Shown: one piece after another, positions 29,075 to 38,284 of the stretch
Layout of the letters: every line of letters begins with the position of its first letter
Numbering within the stretch: the stretch's first letter is position 1
Assembly (NCBI GenBank): GCA_963664285.2
Contig: CAXXNX010000030.1
Span: 4,499 to 68,498 of the forward strand
DNA length: 64,000 nucleotides
Origin: JAJCYL01 sp963664285
GTDB taxonomy: Bacteria; Bacteroidota; Bacteroidia; Cytophagales; Cyclobacteriaceae
Reading direction: 5' to 3'
Translations under genes and position numbers: made by a program
The notes under the pieces: generated by a model
Database searches by the model: none
Seen by the model: the letters and a program-made list of their open reading frames with translations, nothing else
What the model was told of the DNA's origin: nothing

Positions 29075-29292
29075 CTTCCATGGATTCGTTCGTCCCAGGT
29101 ATCTATACCTGTTCCTTTAAAAACAGGATTTTCTGAAATGGGATAAAAGTCAACGAGTTCGGTCGGGAATGCCGTAGTGTCGCTATCTGAACTGATCTCC
29201 GCATTAGAAATATTTTCTGAAGAATTGGAAGCTCGTTGACAGGCAACAAATGATGCCGCTGTAATTACAAGGATGAGGTAGTGAACTTTCAT
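29075..29292 (-). pseudogene. Glycosidase-like lipoprotein, N-terminal fragment
   Basis: Begins with a lipoprotein signal and lipobox (MKVHYLILVITAASFVAC). A spacer rich in Ser, Glu and Asp follows, then VDFYPISENPVFKGTGIDTWDERI, the usual opening of five-bladed propeller glycosidases. The frame enters the IS at 29074 and the next residues are IS-encoded. The matching continuation lies at 27191-27366. The intact gene probably encoded a surface glycoside hydrolase or phosphorylase; the neighbouring sulfatase suggests a shared role in use of sulfated or complex glycans. That functional link is an inference. Confidence 0.65.
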
Positions 29293-29529
29293 CGTACTGC
29301 TAATATCAGTATTACGTTAGATATACAGCATGAAACATATATGCGATCCCGAATAAAATTTAAAATGTAGTCTCCATAGAAATACTGCTGGAGCCTCATC
29401 CCGATACAGCAACCAGGCGAGCTGCTGTGTATCTTAACCAAAGATTAAACAATATAAACAGCAATAAATAAACAAGAGTTTTGGCAGTACTGAACAATAA
29501 GAAGGATTAAGCAGTGAGAACTATTTTAC

Positions 29530-31185
29530 TTAATTGCCTTCAATTCTTTTGTTCTGTTTTACAAGTGACACAATGGCTTCCAGTTCGGAAGCTTTCTCAG
29601 GTATTGAGTCAATAAGGTCATTTTTTTCAAAGAGGTCTTCTTCTAAATTGTATAATTGTGATTGCATGAAACTGGGAACTTTGGGGTAATTATTAGGAGA
29701 ATAGTACTGGGTCTGATCCCAAATTAGAGGATTTGCACCTTCGATGTATTTCCAATCTCCTTTTCTTATAACAAGAGCTCCAGTCCTCCCAGCAGCCATA
29801 ATCAGCGATTTTCTTACCTGAGGGGCATCATTATCCAGCAGGTTTATAAGGAAACTATAACTGTCTTCTCCTTCCTCTTCCCGCAATTCTATGCCTGTGA
29901 TTTCCGCTATTGTTGCCAATATATCGACCGTGGAAATGACATTGGAATTAACAAAACCACCTTTGATCTTTTTTGGCCAGTGTACCACGAATGGTACACG
30001 AAGCCCTCCTTCCCATGCATCTGATTTAAATCCCAACAAACCAGCGTTAGTTTTGTGGTCATATGTCAGCCATCCTTTCTCCTCATTATAGACACCAAGA
30101 TATTCCGGTTGGTAGTCTCCGAAATAGGGTTGATAATAGTCAAATTCATCACCAAATGTTTTGTTTTTGTACCTCTCCACCATTTGAACCTCATCACCTG
30201 GGTGAGGTCCGTTGTCCGAGGTAATTATAATCAACGTATTTTCAAGAGAATTGTGCTTTTCCAGTGCTTTTACCAGTTCGCCAACGATCCAATCAAATTC
30301 AATGACCTTGTCACCCCTCATACCAGCCTGGCTTTGGCCTTTTGTGAATGCGGGCAACCATGGAGGGTGAACGGCACTTGTTGGAAAATAAAGGAAGAAG
30401 GGACTGTTTGATTCTTGGTTGAAATGGTTATCGATAACCTCAATAGCTTTTTCGGTCAACTTCCTGTCAAGATTCCTCAAATCCCAGTCTGGTCCACGTA
30501 GTCCTGAGGTTCTTTGTGAAAAATTATCTGGAACAGATGGTTCCGCTGTTACATTTTCATTCTCTATAAATGCATGAGGTCTCATGCCATTGGATCCGCC
30601 AATTCCGAAGAAATAATCAAATCCTCTTTCAATAGGGCCACCTTTGATAGGTTTGGAAAAATCAATATTATCCAATCGTACGCTCCTCCAGAAATCATCT
30701 TCCGATATACTCGGATCACGTGGAATACTATCTTTTAATGCCCAATTGAATCCAAGATGCCATTTCCCTATCCCTGCTGTATAATAACCATTCGCATTTA
30801 GCATTGAAGCCAGAGTAGTCCGGCCTACCTCAATCAAGGGCGGAGCAAAGCCTCCCAATACCCCTGATTTGAGTCGGGTACGCCAGGGGTAACGGCCTGT
30901 TAGAATACTATATCGGGAAGGCGAACATAAAGAAGAAGTAACATAGGCATCGGTAAATCTTATTCCGTTATCGGCCAGCTTATCAACATTAGGAGTTTTT
31001 ATTTTTGAAGCCCCGTAACAACTGAAGTCACCATACCCAAGATCATCAGCAAATATGAGAACGATATTGGGGCGATCAGGGACTGGGGGTGAATCATCAC
31101 ATGAGGATATGAAGGTATTCAAAATAATCCCCATGAACACTGTGTACATTGGATTTAATTTGACAGGCATTTTACTAAATCTCAT
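29530..31185 (-). CDS. Sulfatase (arylsulfatase family, Cys type)
   Basis: 551 residues with an N-terminal hydrophobic signal ending in a possible lipobox (TFISSC). NIVLIFADDLGYGDFSCYG gives the first metal ligands. The sulfatase signature is SSLCSPSRYSILTGRYPWRT (about residues 85-105): the cysteine of CSPSR is the one converted to formylglycine, so a maturation enzyme is needed but is not encoded here. GKWHLGFNW and VHPPWLPAF carry further active-site residues, and TSDNGPHPGD carries the distal metal ligands. The substrate is probably a sulfated polysaccharide or ester, not determinable from sequence alone. The gene is complete and is oriented toward the broken glycosidase-like lipoprotein gene. 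Confidence 0.9.
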   Translation of the reverse strand: MRFSKMPVKLNPMYTVFMGIILNTFISSCDDSPPVPDRPNIVLIFADDLGYGDFSCYGASKIKTPNVDKLADNGIRFTDAYVTSSLCSPSRYSILTGRYPWRTRLKSGVLGGFAPPLIEVGRTTLASMLNANGYYTAGIGKWHLGFNWALKDSIPRDPSISEDDFWRSVRLDNIDFSKPIKGGPIERGFDYFFGIGGSNGMRPHAFIENENVTAEPSVPDNFSQRTSGLRGPDWDLRNLDRKLTEKAIEVIDNHFNQESNSPFFLYFPTSAVHPPWLPAFTKGQSQAGMRGDKVIEFDWIVGELVKALEKHNSLENTLIIITSDNGPHPGDEVQMVERYKNKTFGDEFDYYQPYFGDYQPEYLGVYNEEKGWLTYDHKTNAGLLGFKSDAWEGGLRVPFVVHWPKKIKGGFVNSNVISTVDILATIAEITGIELREEEGEDSYSFLINLLDNDAPQVRKSLIMAAGRTGALVIRKGDWKYIEGANPLIWDQTQYYSPNNYPKVPSFMQSQLYNLEEDLFEKNDLIDSIPEKASELEAIVSLVKQNKRIEGN

Positions 31186-31361
31186 GGGTATTTTGATTTA
31201 AATAGCACATTATTAAAGCAATACTAAAATGTATTTTTATATTTTCCTTTCATTTGCTGAGGTTGCTAAGAATGATGAATTAATCAATTCAAGTGGAAAT
31301 TATTAGCAGACTGTCAAAACGGAACAAAGACATTGATTACTAAGTGAATAATTTCTCTTTA

Positions 31362-31642
31362 AACATCCACAAACACAAGGGAAGATTGAACGCTATCACA
31401 GATCAATGAAGAACGTAGTAAAGCTGGAAAATTACTACAGTCCAGAGGAGTTAAAGCATAGATTGGGGGAGTTTGTTGAATACTATAACAATCATAGATA
31501 CCACGAATCACTGAATAACACAACGCCATCAGATGTCTATTATGGAAGGGATCTACAAATCCTTAAAAAACGTACACAGATCAAAGCAGTGACCATGAAA
31601 CAGAGAAGAAAAAAACACCTATCTCAGGTATTGATTATGTAG
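31362..31642 (+). pseudogene. IS3-family transposase (OrfB) C-terminal fragment 1
   Basis: A frame with no start enters at about 31362 with HPQTQGKIERYHRSMKNVV. The Glu of GKIER is the last catalytic residue of the IS3 integrase core. It continues with FVEYYNNHRYHESLNNTTPSDVYYG, the typical IS3 tail. All upstream parts, including the first two catalytic aspartates, are missing. A dead remnant. Confidence 0.8.
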
Positions 31643-31906
31643 CTAACTTTATTGTCCCTAAAGTCCACTTTGTTTGAAGACATACACCTATTCAAAACTG
31701 ATTTAAAGGATTATTCAGAAACGGTCAATTACCTGAAGAAATCAATACCAGATTACAACCACAAACCACATGGAGCCCTTTATGGATTGACACCATCTGA
31801 AGTTTTGAATGGTGAAAGTCCATCAAGAGATCTGTTCAAAGAAGAAAAGATAGAAGCTCGGAAAGCGAGGTTGATAATGAATCAGAAAATAGAATGTTGC
31901 TACTAA
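31643..31906 (+). pseudogene. IS3-family transposase C-terminal fragment 2 (different element)
   Basis: The second tail fragment follows the first within about ten bases but in another frame and with different sequence: YLKKSIPDYNHKPHGALYGLTPSEVLNGESP. The HKPHGALYGLTPSEV pattern is again IS3-like. Because fragment 1 already has its own C-terminus (YHESLNNTTPSDV), this must derive from another IS3-type element. No catalytic residues are left. Confidence 0.7.
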
Positions 31907-32177
31907 GATTGATAACCCATCAGAAGATGATACAATGATGTTCTGATAGAGTAAGGATTACAGATTAATCAATACCGTATTGGTTTGAAGAGTCTTTTAG
32001 AAGTCATTAAAAAGCTTGATTTGACCGATTGGTCAATTATTACCAAATTCGTAGTCGGAATTATGAAATTGACATGGAATGCGCACTGAGTTGTACTACA
32101 ACCATAAAGGCTAATAATACATACTATCAATAGGTTTGGTAAATGTCTCATTTTAGGAATTTTAAGTTTAGTCATTT
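31907..32177. other. Non-coding stretch with a TetR-operator-like repeat
   Basis: No convincing gene. At 32021-32036 the sequence TTGACCGATTGGTCAA has perfect 6-base arms (TTGACC/GGTCAA) around GATT, resembling operators of TetR-family repressors. Short open frames beside it stop within a dozen codons. It may be the promoter region of a regulator gene whose coding part was displaced by the IS30 starting at 32178. Confidence 0.4.
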
Positions 32178-33058
32178 GTAAGTTCAAGTAATAAGTGCAA
32201 TTTTCCTTTGTAGCGCTTGCTTTGCGTTTAGGTAATTAAATTTTCTAACAGGGCGTTCATTGATTTTGTTTTCAACAACTTTGATTTGCTCCTCTGTAAC
32301 AAATCTAATATCTGTTTTCTTAGGATAAAACCTTCTGATTACCCCAATCCTATTTTCAACTGTCCCTTTATCCTGACTAGTATAGGGACGAGTGAAATAG
32401 GCATCCACATCAAGGGATTGAGCAATCAACTCATGTTTAGAAAATGCCATATCATTATCAAAAGTGAGTGTTTCCAGTTTGTGTTTATCCTGAGAGAGTT
32501 CCTCCACAATAGCTTCGGCCATTTGATCGGCATTTTTACTGTGCATCTTTCTGATTCTGGTAAAAAGACTTGCTCGGTCTGTCATCACCAACAAAGAGCC
32601 TTTGTGGTTTTTACCCATCATTAAATCGACTTCTATATCTCCCAATCGTTCCCTTTTGTTAATGATCTGGGGTCGCTGTTCAATTGATACCCTATTCGGG
32701 ATAATACCTCTACGATCTTTTCTGTTTCCTCGTTTGCGCCTTCGTTTGCCATGTTTTAGATATGTGTATAGTTGTTTGTATTCTTGGTTCTCCTGGTGGT
32801 TGGTGTGCTTACATTCCCATATCCATTGGTAAATCCATTCATGGCTAAGTGGACATTCTCTCGTTTTCTTTCCCTGATGGCTGATCAATTCAGGACTCCA
32901 TCTATCTTCTTGGAGCCGGTTAACTATCCAGTCTTTCATGGGTTTGGTGAAAATCACTCTTTTTGGCTTTTCTTGATGACGAAGATTGGTCCTCCTTTGT
33001 GCATTTGCTGTTCGATAGACACCAGCTCCCTACCTCTTGAACCCACAATTTCGCTTAA
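32178..33058 (-). mobile_element. IS30 element, 5' part removed at an IS1380 junction
   Basis: Minus-strand copy of the IS30 seen intact at 17.3-18.4 kb. The right-hand repeat is present at 32178 (gtaagttcaagtaataagtgc). The other end stops at TTAA (33055-33058), the target of IS1380 copy D, within the codons for the helix-turn-helix. In the intact IS30 this TTAA is part of gagcttaagcg, so IS1380 did insert into IS30, yet the missing IS30 part is not on the far side of copy D. Confidence 0.88.
32184..32957 (-). pseudogene. IS30 transposase, N-terminally truncated
   Basis: Contains all three catalytic segments (LGDIEVDLMMG, LTFDNDMAF, GTVENRIGVIRRFYPK) and the normal C-terminus. It lacks about the first 80 residues, including the helix-turn-helix. 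In addition, two single-base changes near 33030-33048 (one C lost from a C-run, one A gained) break the remaining N-terminal frame. The apparent start at 32957 (MIFTKPMKDWI) is internal. It should not support transposition. Confidence 0.85.
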
Positions 33059-34679
33059 CCCGAAAAATTCATAGTAGACAATAAAAAACAGGCATAAATT
33101 GCTTATATTGAGATAGTTAGACAACAAAATAAGCAATTAATTTATGCCTGAATATAAGGAAAAAGATACCGTATTTTATCGAGGAAAACAAGCTTTTAAA
33201 TTTGATTTTTCAGCATCAGCGATTAGCTCAGACGGAGCGATATTGTTAAGTGAAAAAGTAGAGAGAAAGACTGGTCTATTAAAAAGCTTCGCCGCACTGA
33301 TTCCTGACTATCGAAACCCCTTTTTTATCGAATACACTTATGAAGAAATGCTTCGCCAACGGGTGTTTTTAATGATGCAGGGCTATCAGGATTGCAATGA
33401 CGAACAAAAACTCCGAGAGGATCCGGTGATCCGTAAAGTACTAGATAGCGGATTATGTTCCCAGCCTACTTTAAGTCGATTTGAAAACAAGGCCGATCGG
33501 AGTCTGATCTACCAGATGAGTCAATGGTTTGTAGACCGTTATGTAGAGGAGTTGAAAGAGAAGACTGGTCAAATCATCATTGATGTAGATGGTACCGATG
33601 ACCCTACTCATGGATCCCAACAACTCAGTTTGTATAATGGCTATTATGGACAGACTATGTACCATGAGTTGTTCTTTAAGGACGGGAACACCGGTCAGGT
33701 CATTTTACCAGTACTACGTCCGGGCAATTGTCACTCCAACAAATGGTTTGTGGCCTTATTGAAAAGGATTGTCATTAAAATCAGAAAAAAACTGCCCTCA
33801 GTAAAGATCCTTATTCGAGCGGATAGTGGCTTTTCAGGAGCATCTTTTTATCGGATAGCTAAGCAGTTTGACCTTCAATTTTGTTTAGGTATTAGTAGTA
33901 ATGAAGTTTTAAAGACTTTTACCAAACAGACTATCATTGAAGTAAAAAAGGAATATGCTTCAAAAATCATCAAACATCAAGAGTTTGTTGGCCCGTTTAC
34001 TTACCAGGCCAAAAGCTGGGATCGTTCTGAAAAGCTGTACGCCAAAGTGGAGTCTACCGGAAAAGGAATGAATGTCCGTTACTTTGTGAGCAACTTTGAA
34101 GCGATGACCGCTCAACAGATTTACTTTGATTTTTATGTCAAGCGAGGTGATGCCAGTGAAAATCGAATAAAGGAACTCAAAAACATGACTTATTCCGACC
34201 GGCTTTCCTGTCATCGCTACTGGGCCAATTTCATGCGTTTAATCATCGCTACCCTCTGTTATGAAATGTTCCGGCAGATTAAATTATTAATTGCCAAAAC
34301 AAAACACCACTTTGCTAAACGATGGCAAGTGGACAATATCCGGCTTTACCTGATGAAGGTTGGGGCGTGCCTGAAAGAAAGGAAAAGATCATTGACAATA
34401 CAATTCTCAAGAGCCTTTAGATATCAATACCTGCTGGGCGATTTGCTTACGGTGAACTGACCGATCAGTTAAACAGTTTAGTTTAATCAAAAAAATGTTC
34501 TTCCATAAGAACACAATAGAGCTTTGACTGAAAATTGAAAAATTCTAACAAAAAAACGCTCTAATGTCCTTTGAAATCCAGAAACCTGGTTGATCTTCAA
34601 ATTAATACATACACTCCAATCAAAAATAGTTAGCAACCCATTATTAATCCCAAAATTGGTGGCCTATGAATAATGCGGG
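33059..34679 (+). mobile_element. IS1380-family element, copy D (complete)
   Basis: Complete 1,621-bp copy, TTAA at 33055-33058 and 34680-34683. Left flank: truncated IS30. Right flank: an amidohydrolase gene without its 5' end. It carries its own small variant after the stop (tttagttt). The left-end inverted repeat over the transposase start is present. Confidence 0.93.
33144..34460 (+). CDS. IS1380-family transposase (copy D)
   Basis: Intact 438-residue transposase with the same protein sequence as copy B. It starts at the ATG inside the inverted repeat and ends at the palindrome-overlapped TGA. The right end of this copy reads out into the truncated amidohydrolase gene. Confidence 0.93.
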   Translation: MPEYKEKDTVFYRGKQAFKFDFSASAISSDGAILLSEKVERKTGLLKSFAALIPDYRNPFFIEYTYEEMLRQRVFLMMQGYQDCNDEQKLREDPVIRKVLDSGLCSQPTLSRFENKADRSLIYQMSQWFVDRYVEELKEKTGQIIIDVDGTDDPTHGSQQLSLYNGYYGQTMYHELFFKDGNTGQVILPVLRPGNCHSNKWFVALLKRIVIKIRKKLPSVKILIRADSGFSGASFYRIAKQFDLQFCLGISSNEVLKTFTKQTIIEVKKEYASKIIKHQEFVGPFTYQAKSWDRSEKLYAKVESTGKGMNVRYFVSNFEAMTAQQIYFDFYVKRGDASENRIKELKNMTYSDRLSCHRYWANFMRLIIATLCYEMFRQIKLLIAKTKHHFAKRWQVDNIRLYLMKVGACLKERKRSLTIQFSRAFRYQYLLGDLLTVN

Positions 34680-36082
34680 TTAAGGGAAGTATTGTCTATC
34701 CTTTTGTGGCATTTGGAAATGAAAGTTTACCATTGTCCCAAACTTATTTAATTAAAAATGCCACAGTGTGGACTAATGAATCCGATGGTATACTCCAAGA
34801 CACGGATGTGCTTGTAAGAGACGGCAAAATCTCACAGGTGGGACAGAACCTGTCTCCATCAAGTACATCGGTTATAGATGGAACTGGCAAGCATTTGACA
34901 TCCGGAATTATAGACGAACATTCACATGTAGCTTTACGTGGAGTTAACGAAAGTTCGCACGCGGCTACAGCCGAAGTCCGTATGTATGATGCCGTTGACT
35001 CGGAAGATATTGACATCTATCGGCAGTTAGCAGGAGGTGTTACTGCCGCTCAACTTTTACACGGCTCTGCAAATCCGATAGGTGGGCAATCGGCCTTGAT
35101 TAAGTTCAGATGGGGAGCATCTCCTGAAGGAATGAAAATAGAGGGAGCAGATGGTTATATCAAATTTGCCCTGGGCGAGAATGTTAAACATGGTAATAGG
35201 CCGCGATCGCATAATATTCGCTACCCTCAGACCAGGATGGGAGTAGAGCAGATCTTCGTGGATGCATTTACCAGAGCACGTGAATATGAAAATAGTTGGA
35301 ACGCCTACAACAGCTTTTCTTCTAAATCAAAGGCGAGGACGCCACAACCAAGAAGAGATATTCAATTAGAAGCATTGCTTGAAATCCTGAATAAGAAAAG
35401 ATTCATCTCATGTCACTCGTATGTACAATCGGAGATCAATATGTTGATGAAAGTCGCCGATAGATTTGATTTTAGAGTCAATACTTTCACTCATATTCTC
35501 GAGGGTTACAAAGTGGCAGACAAAATGTTCGAACATGGAGCGGGAGGAAGTACATTCTCAGATTGGTGGGCCTATAAATGGGAGGTTAAGGAAGCAATAC
35601 CTTACAATCCTGCATTGATGCACATGGTTGGCGTTGTCACCGCTATAAATTCAGATGATGGCGAAATGGCAAGACGATTGAACCAGGAAGCTGCAAAAAG
35701 TGTAAAGTATGCAGGTATGTCAGAAGAAGATGCCTGGAAAATGGTCACTTTGAATCCTGCGAAGTTATTGCATCTGGATGACAGAATGGGCAGCATAAAG
35801 CCGGGCAAGGATGCAGATTTAGTACTTTGGAATGATAACCCACTTTCAATCTATGCCAAGCCTGAGAAGACCATGATTGATGGCGTAATATATTATGATA
35901 TCCAAAAAGACAAAGAAATGCGGATAGCCATACAAAAAGAACGAGCTAGAATAATTGCTAAAATGCAGACGTCGTCCGGCAATGGTGGGAATAAAGCCAA
36001 ACCTAATGGCCACAGGGACCTACACTGTGAAGATTTTACTATTTCTAATGATTACAGTCAATACAGTAATTCAAATAACTGA
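34680..36082 (+). pseudogene. Amidohydrolase (imidazolonepropionase-like), N-terminus lost to IS1380
   Basis: The frame crosses the IS1380 right end and could start at an ATG inside its inverted repeat (34673, giving MRVK), then GSIVYPFVAFGNESLPL. From YLIKNATVWTNESDGILQDTDVLV it is a typical amidohydrolase beta-sandwich. It is followed by the metal-site segment GIIDEHSHVAL, by ARQLAGGVTAAQLLHGSANPIGGQ-like sequence, by FISCHSYVQSEINML and THILEGYKVAD, and by the closing GSIKPGKDADLVLWNDNPLS. The first metal site has HSH in place of the common HxH of close relatives. The long homologues in Bacteroidota carry several hundred extra N-terminal residues, so the export signal and front domain are missing here. 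Adjacent to a second amidohydrolase in the same orientation. Confidence 0.75.
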
Positions 36083-36148
36083 ATATAAGTCTTCAATAGC
36101 ATTTATACACTAGTTGGAATTTTTCTAACCAGTCAATTAATAGCTCAA

Positions 36149-37378
36149 GTGCCAAGGCCAGCGGACCCACAGTCCAAGCCGATAATATTGACAAATGGTA
36201 TTATTCACGTTGGGAATGGACAGGTGATCAACAACGGAGCCGTCGGTTTCGACAATGGCAAAATAACCTTTGTTGGACAGGTTGATAATATTACCATTGA
36301 CAATTCTGCATATCAAACCATCAGTGTTAGTGGACGGCATATATATCCGGGGTTGATTTTACCGGCCAGCAGGTTAGGCCTGGAAGAGGTGGGTGCCCTA
36401 AGACCGACAAGAGACTATGGTGAGGTGGGGGAGATGAACCCCAATGTGCGTGCATTGATATCATATAATACGGACTCTGAATTGATAGAAACCCTTCGCT
36501 ATAACGGGATACTAACTGCCCAGGCGACACCCGAAAGTGGAACGTTTTCCGGAACTTCTTCCATAATGGCCCTTGATGGCTGGAACTGGGAAGACGCTGT
36601 TTATAAAGCAGATGATGGGGTTCATTTGAGATGGCCCCCTCGATTTTTAAAGGGAAGTTTCTTTAACCCCGAGCGAAAAGAAAATAAGAATTATGATGAG
36701 ACTGTAACGGCCATTGATCAATTCCTGCGGGATGCCAAGTCTTACAATGAGACTGGTAACCCTAATGTGAACAATTTAAAACTCGAAGCCATGAGAGGCT
36801 TATTTGAAGGTAGTCAATCCCTTTTTATTCATGTTAATGGAGCAAAAGAGATCCTTGAATCACTTCAACTGGCTAAAGAGACAGGTGTGAAGGACATGGT
36901 AGTAGTTGGAGCGTCTGATGCCTATTACGTCAAGGATTATCTCAAAGACAATAACATTCCGGTTCTAATAGGTGATATCCACAGAATGCCATTTAGACCA
37001 GAAGAAGATGTAGATATGCCTTATAAATTACCCTATTTGCTGCATAAAGAGGGCATCTTGGTTGGGCTAGCCTACCAGAGAGGACTTCAAAATTCGAGGA
37101 ACCTGCCTTTCTATGCAGGAACAACAGTTGCTTATGGCATGAGTAAAGAAGATGCGTTGTCCACAGTGACTTTAAATACGGCAATAATTCTGGGCATTGA
37201 AGCTACTATTGGTAGCCTGGAAGTTGGTAAAGATGCCAGTATAGTAGTTTCAGAGGGAGATCTACTGGATATGCGATCGAGCAAAGTAACTCAAGCCTAT
37301 ATATTGGGTAAAGCCATAGAATTAGATGGCAAACAACAACTTCTCTACCAAAGGTTTAAGGAAAAGTACCAAAAGTAA
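36149..37378 (+). CDS. Amidohydrolase family protein (second of pair)
   Basis: 409 residues if the GTG at 36149 is used. It carries the amidohydrolase pattern PIILTNGIIHVGNGQVINNGAVGFDNGKITFVG, then HIYPGLILPASRLGLEEVGALRPT, a middle barrel region (LFIHVNGAKEIL, MVVVGASDAYYVKDYL) and the end segment LNTAIILGIEATIGSLEVGKDASIVV. Upstream in frame lies a signal-peptide-like stretch (YTLVGIFLTSQLIAQ) but without ATG, GTG or TTG before a stop at 36086. The natural start therefore seems to be lost or shifted. The expected HxH metal site is degenerate (PASR), a known feature of this subgroup. The pair probably acts on a cyclic amide or peptide-like substrate in the periplasm; the substrate is unknown. 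Confidence 0.75.
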   Translation: MPRPADPQSKPIILTNGIIHVGNGQVINNGAVGFDNGKITFVGQVDNITIDNSAYQTISVSGRHIYPGLILPASRLGLEEVGALRPTRDYGEVGEMNPNVRALISYNTDSELIETLRYNGILTAQATPESGTFSGTSSIMALDGWNWEDAVYKADDGVHLRWPPRFLKGSFFNPERKENKNYDETVTAIDQFLRDAKSYNETGNPNVNNLKLEAMRGLFEGSQSLFIHVNGAKEILESLQLAKETGVKDMVVVGASDAYYVKDYLKDNNIPVLIGDIHRMPFRPEEDVDMPYKLPYLLHKEGILVGLAYQRGLQNSRNLPFYAGTTVAYGMSKEDALSTVTLNTAIILGIEATIGSLEVGKDASIVVSEGDLLDMRSSKVTQAYILGKAIELDGKQQLLYQRFKEKYQK

Positions 37379-37436
37379 GGATATTAAATCATTAAGATGC
37401 CGATTAAGCGTGTGGTCAGATTACTATCTTTATTCA

Positions 37437-38213
37437 ATGATCACCTCAAATTATCTTATCAAATTACTAAAACAAGGTTTTCTAAGATTCACTGAGTTTA
37501 GCACTGTTTTATTGCTTCTCTTTTTAACCCAGCGATGTGCTCCGGTATTTTCTGAAATGCAAAGCGCTCGGCTTGTTCAGAAAGGTGGAGTTGAAGCCAG
37601 TGGAATATATTCTAATGTTGGTTTTGCGGAAGATGGTGAAGCTGATCATATCCAAAATGAAGCCAGTGGAATATATTCTAATGTTGGTTTTGCGGAAGAT
37701 GGTGAAGCTGATCATATCCAAAATCATATTGGTGTACGATTTGCCTATGGATTCAGTGATGAAGTTAATGTACGCTTTGGTTATGAAAATGTGTTTGAGA
37801 GTGGTGAAGATGGAGCCCACATCGTTGGAATTGGACCAAAATTTCAGATCCTCCCGGATAGAATCGCAGCTTACTTACCGATTGGAACGGCGTTTGGTTC
37901 TAATATTTCTACTTCTGATAGCTGGCAAATTCAACCAACGGCATTGTTTACCATACCAATTACCAGTAATATTGAATTCAACCCTTCAGCTAAATGGCTG
38001 ATTCCATTGTCTAGTGATCAGGAAAACCAGGTAGCGCTCAACTTTGGGGCAGGACTAAGTACGGATATTAATAGGTGGGCAATAAGGCCTGAAATTGGTT
38101 TGCTCTACAATCCAGGTAGTGGCGGACACTATACGCATTACAGTGTTGGATTTACATTCTATCCATTATTCGAAGATGATTGTTGTCCTCAAAAGCTTCA
38201 CAAGAATCGGTAA
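37437..38213 (+). CDS. Outer-membrane beta-barrel-like protein with internal 22-residue duplication
   Basis: About 258 residues from ATG 37437, chosen because it gives a hydrophobic export segment (FSTVLLLLFLTQRC); an upstream in-frame ATG overlaps the preceding gene. The rest is alternating beta-strand sequence ending in aromatic residues (RFAYGFSDEVNVRFGYENVF, HYTHYSVGFTFYPLF), as in small outer-membrane barrels. A 66-bp unit is repeated exactly in tandem at 37593-37724, doubling 22 residues (beginning EASGIYSNVGF). No family name can be assigned. It lies directly upstream of paaA, separated by an intergenic palindrome. Confidence 0.65.
   Translation: MITSNYLIKLLKQGFLRFTEFSTVLLLLFLTQRCAPVFSEMQSARLVQKGGVEASGIYSNVGFAEDGEADHIQNEASGIYSNVGFAEDGEADHIQNHIGVRFAYGFSDEVNVRFGYENVFESGEDGAHIVGIGPKFQILPDRIAAYLPIGTAFGSNISTSDSWQIQPTALFTIPITSNIEFNPSAKWLIPLSSDQENQVALNFGAGLSTDINRWAIRPEIGLLYNPGSGGHYTHYSVGFTFYPLFEDDCCPQKLHKNR
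37593..37724 (+). repeat. Exact in-frame tandem duplication, 2 x 66 bp
   Basis: Bases 37593-37658 and 37659-37724 are identical. The unit encodes 22 residues from a beta-strand pair and keeps the frame. Perfect identity suggests a very recent event or strand slippage during assembly. Confidence 0.95.
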
Positions 38214-38230
38214 GCACTGTGTTTTAACTA

Positions 38231-38257
38231 GCAAATGTTTGTTAATATTTGCAAACA
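38231..38257 (+). promoter_or_regulatory. Overlapping inverted repeats upstream of paaA
   Basis: GCAAAT N10 ATTTGC (38231-38252) overlaps TGTTTG N10 CAAACA (about 38236-38257), about 30 bases before the paaA start. The position suits an operator for a regulator of phenylacetate genes, but no regulator gene is visible in the window. Confidence 0.4.
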
Positions 38258-38284
38258 ATTTAATTTTGAATCAAAGCAACATTG

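Noticed and set aside
31969..32187. 72-codon minus-strand frame with a hydrophobic, lipobox-like start
   Set aside because: It crosses the end of IS30 and the TetR-like dyad, so it is most likely fortuitous.
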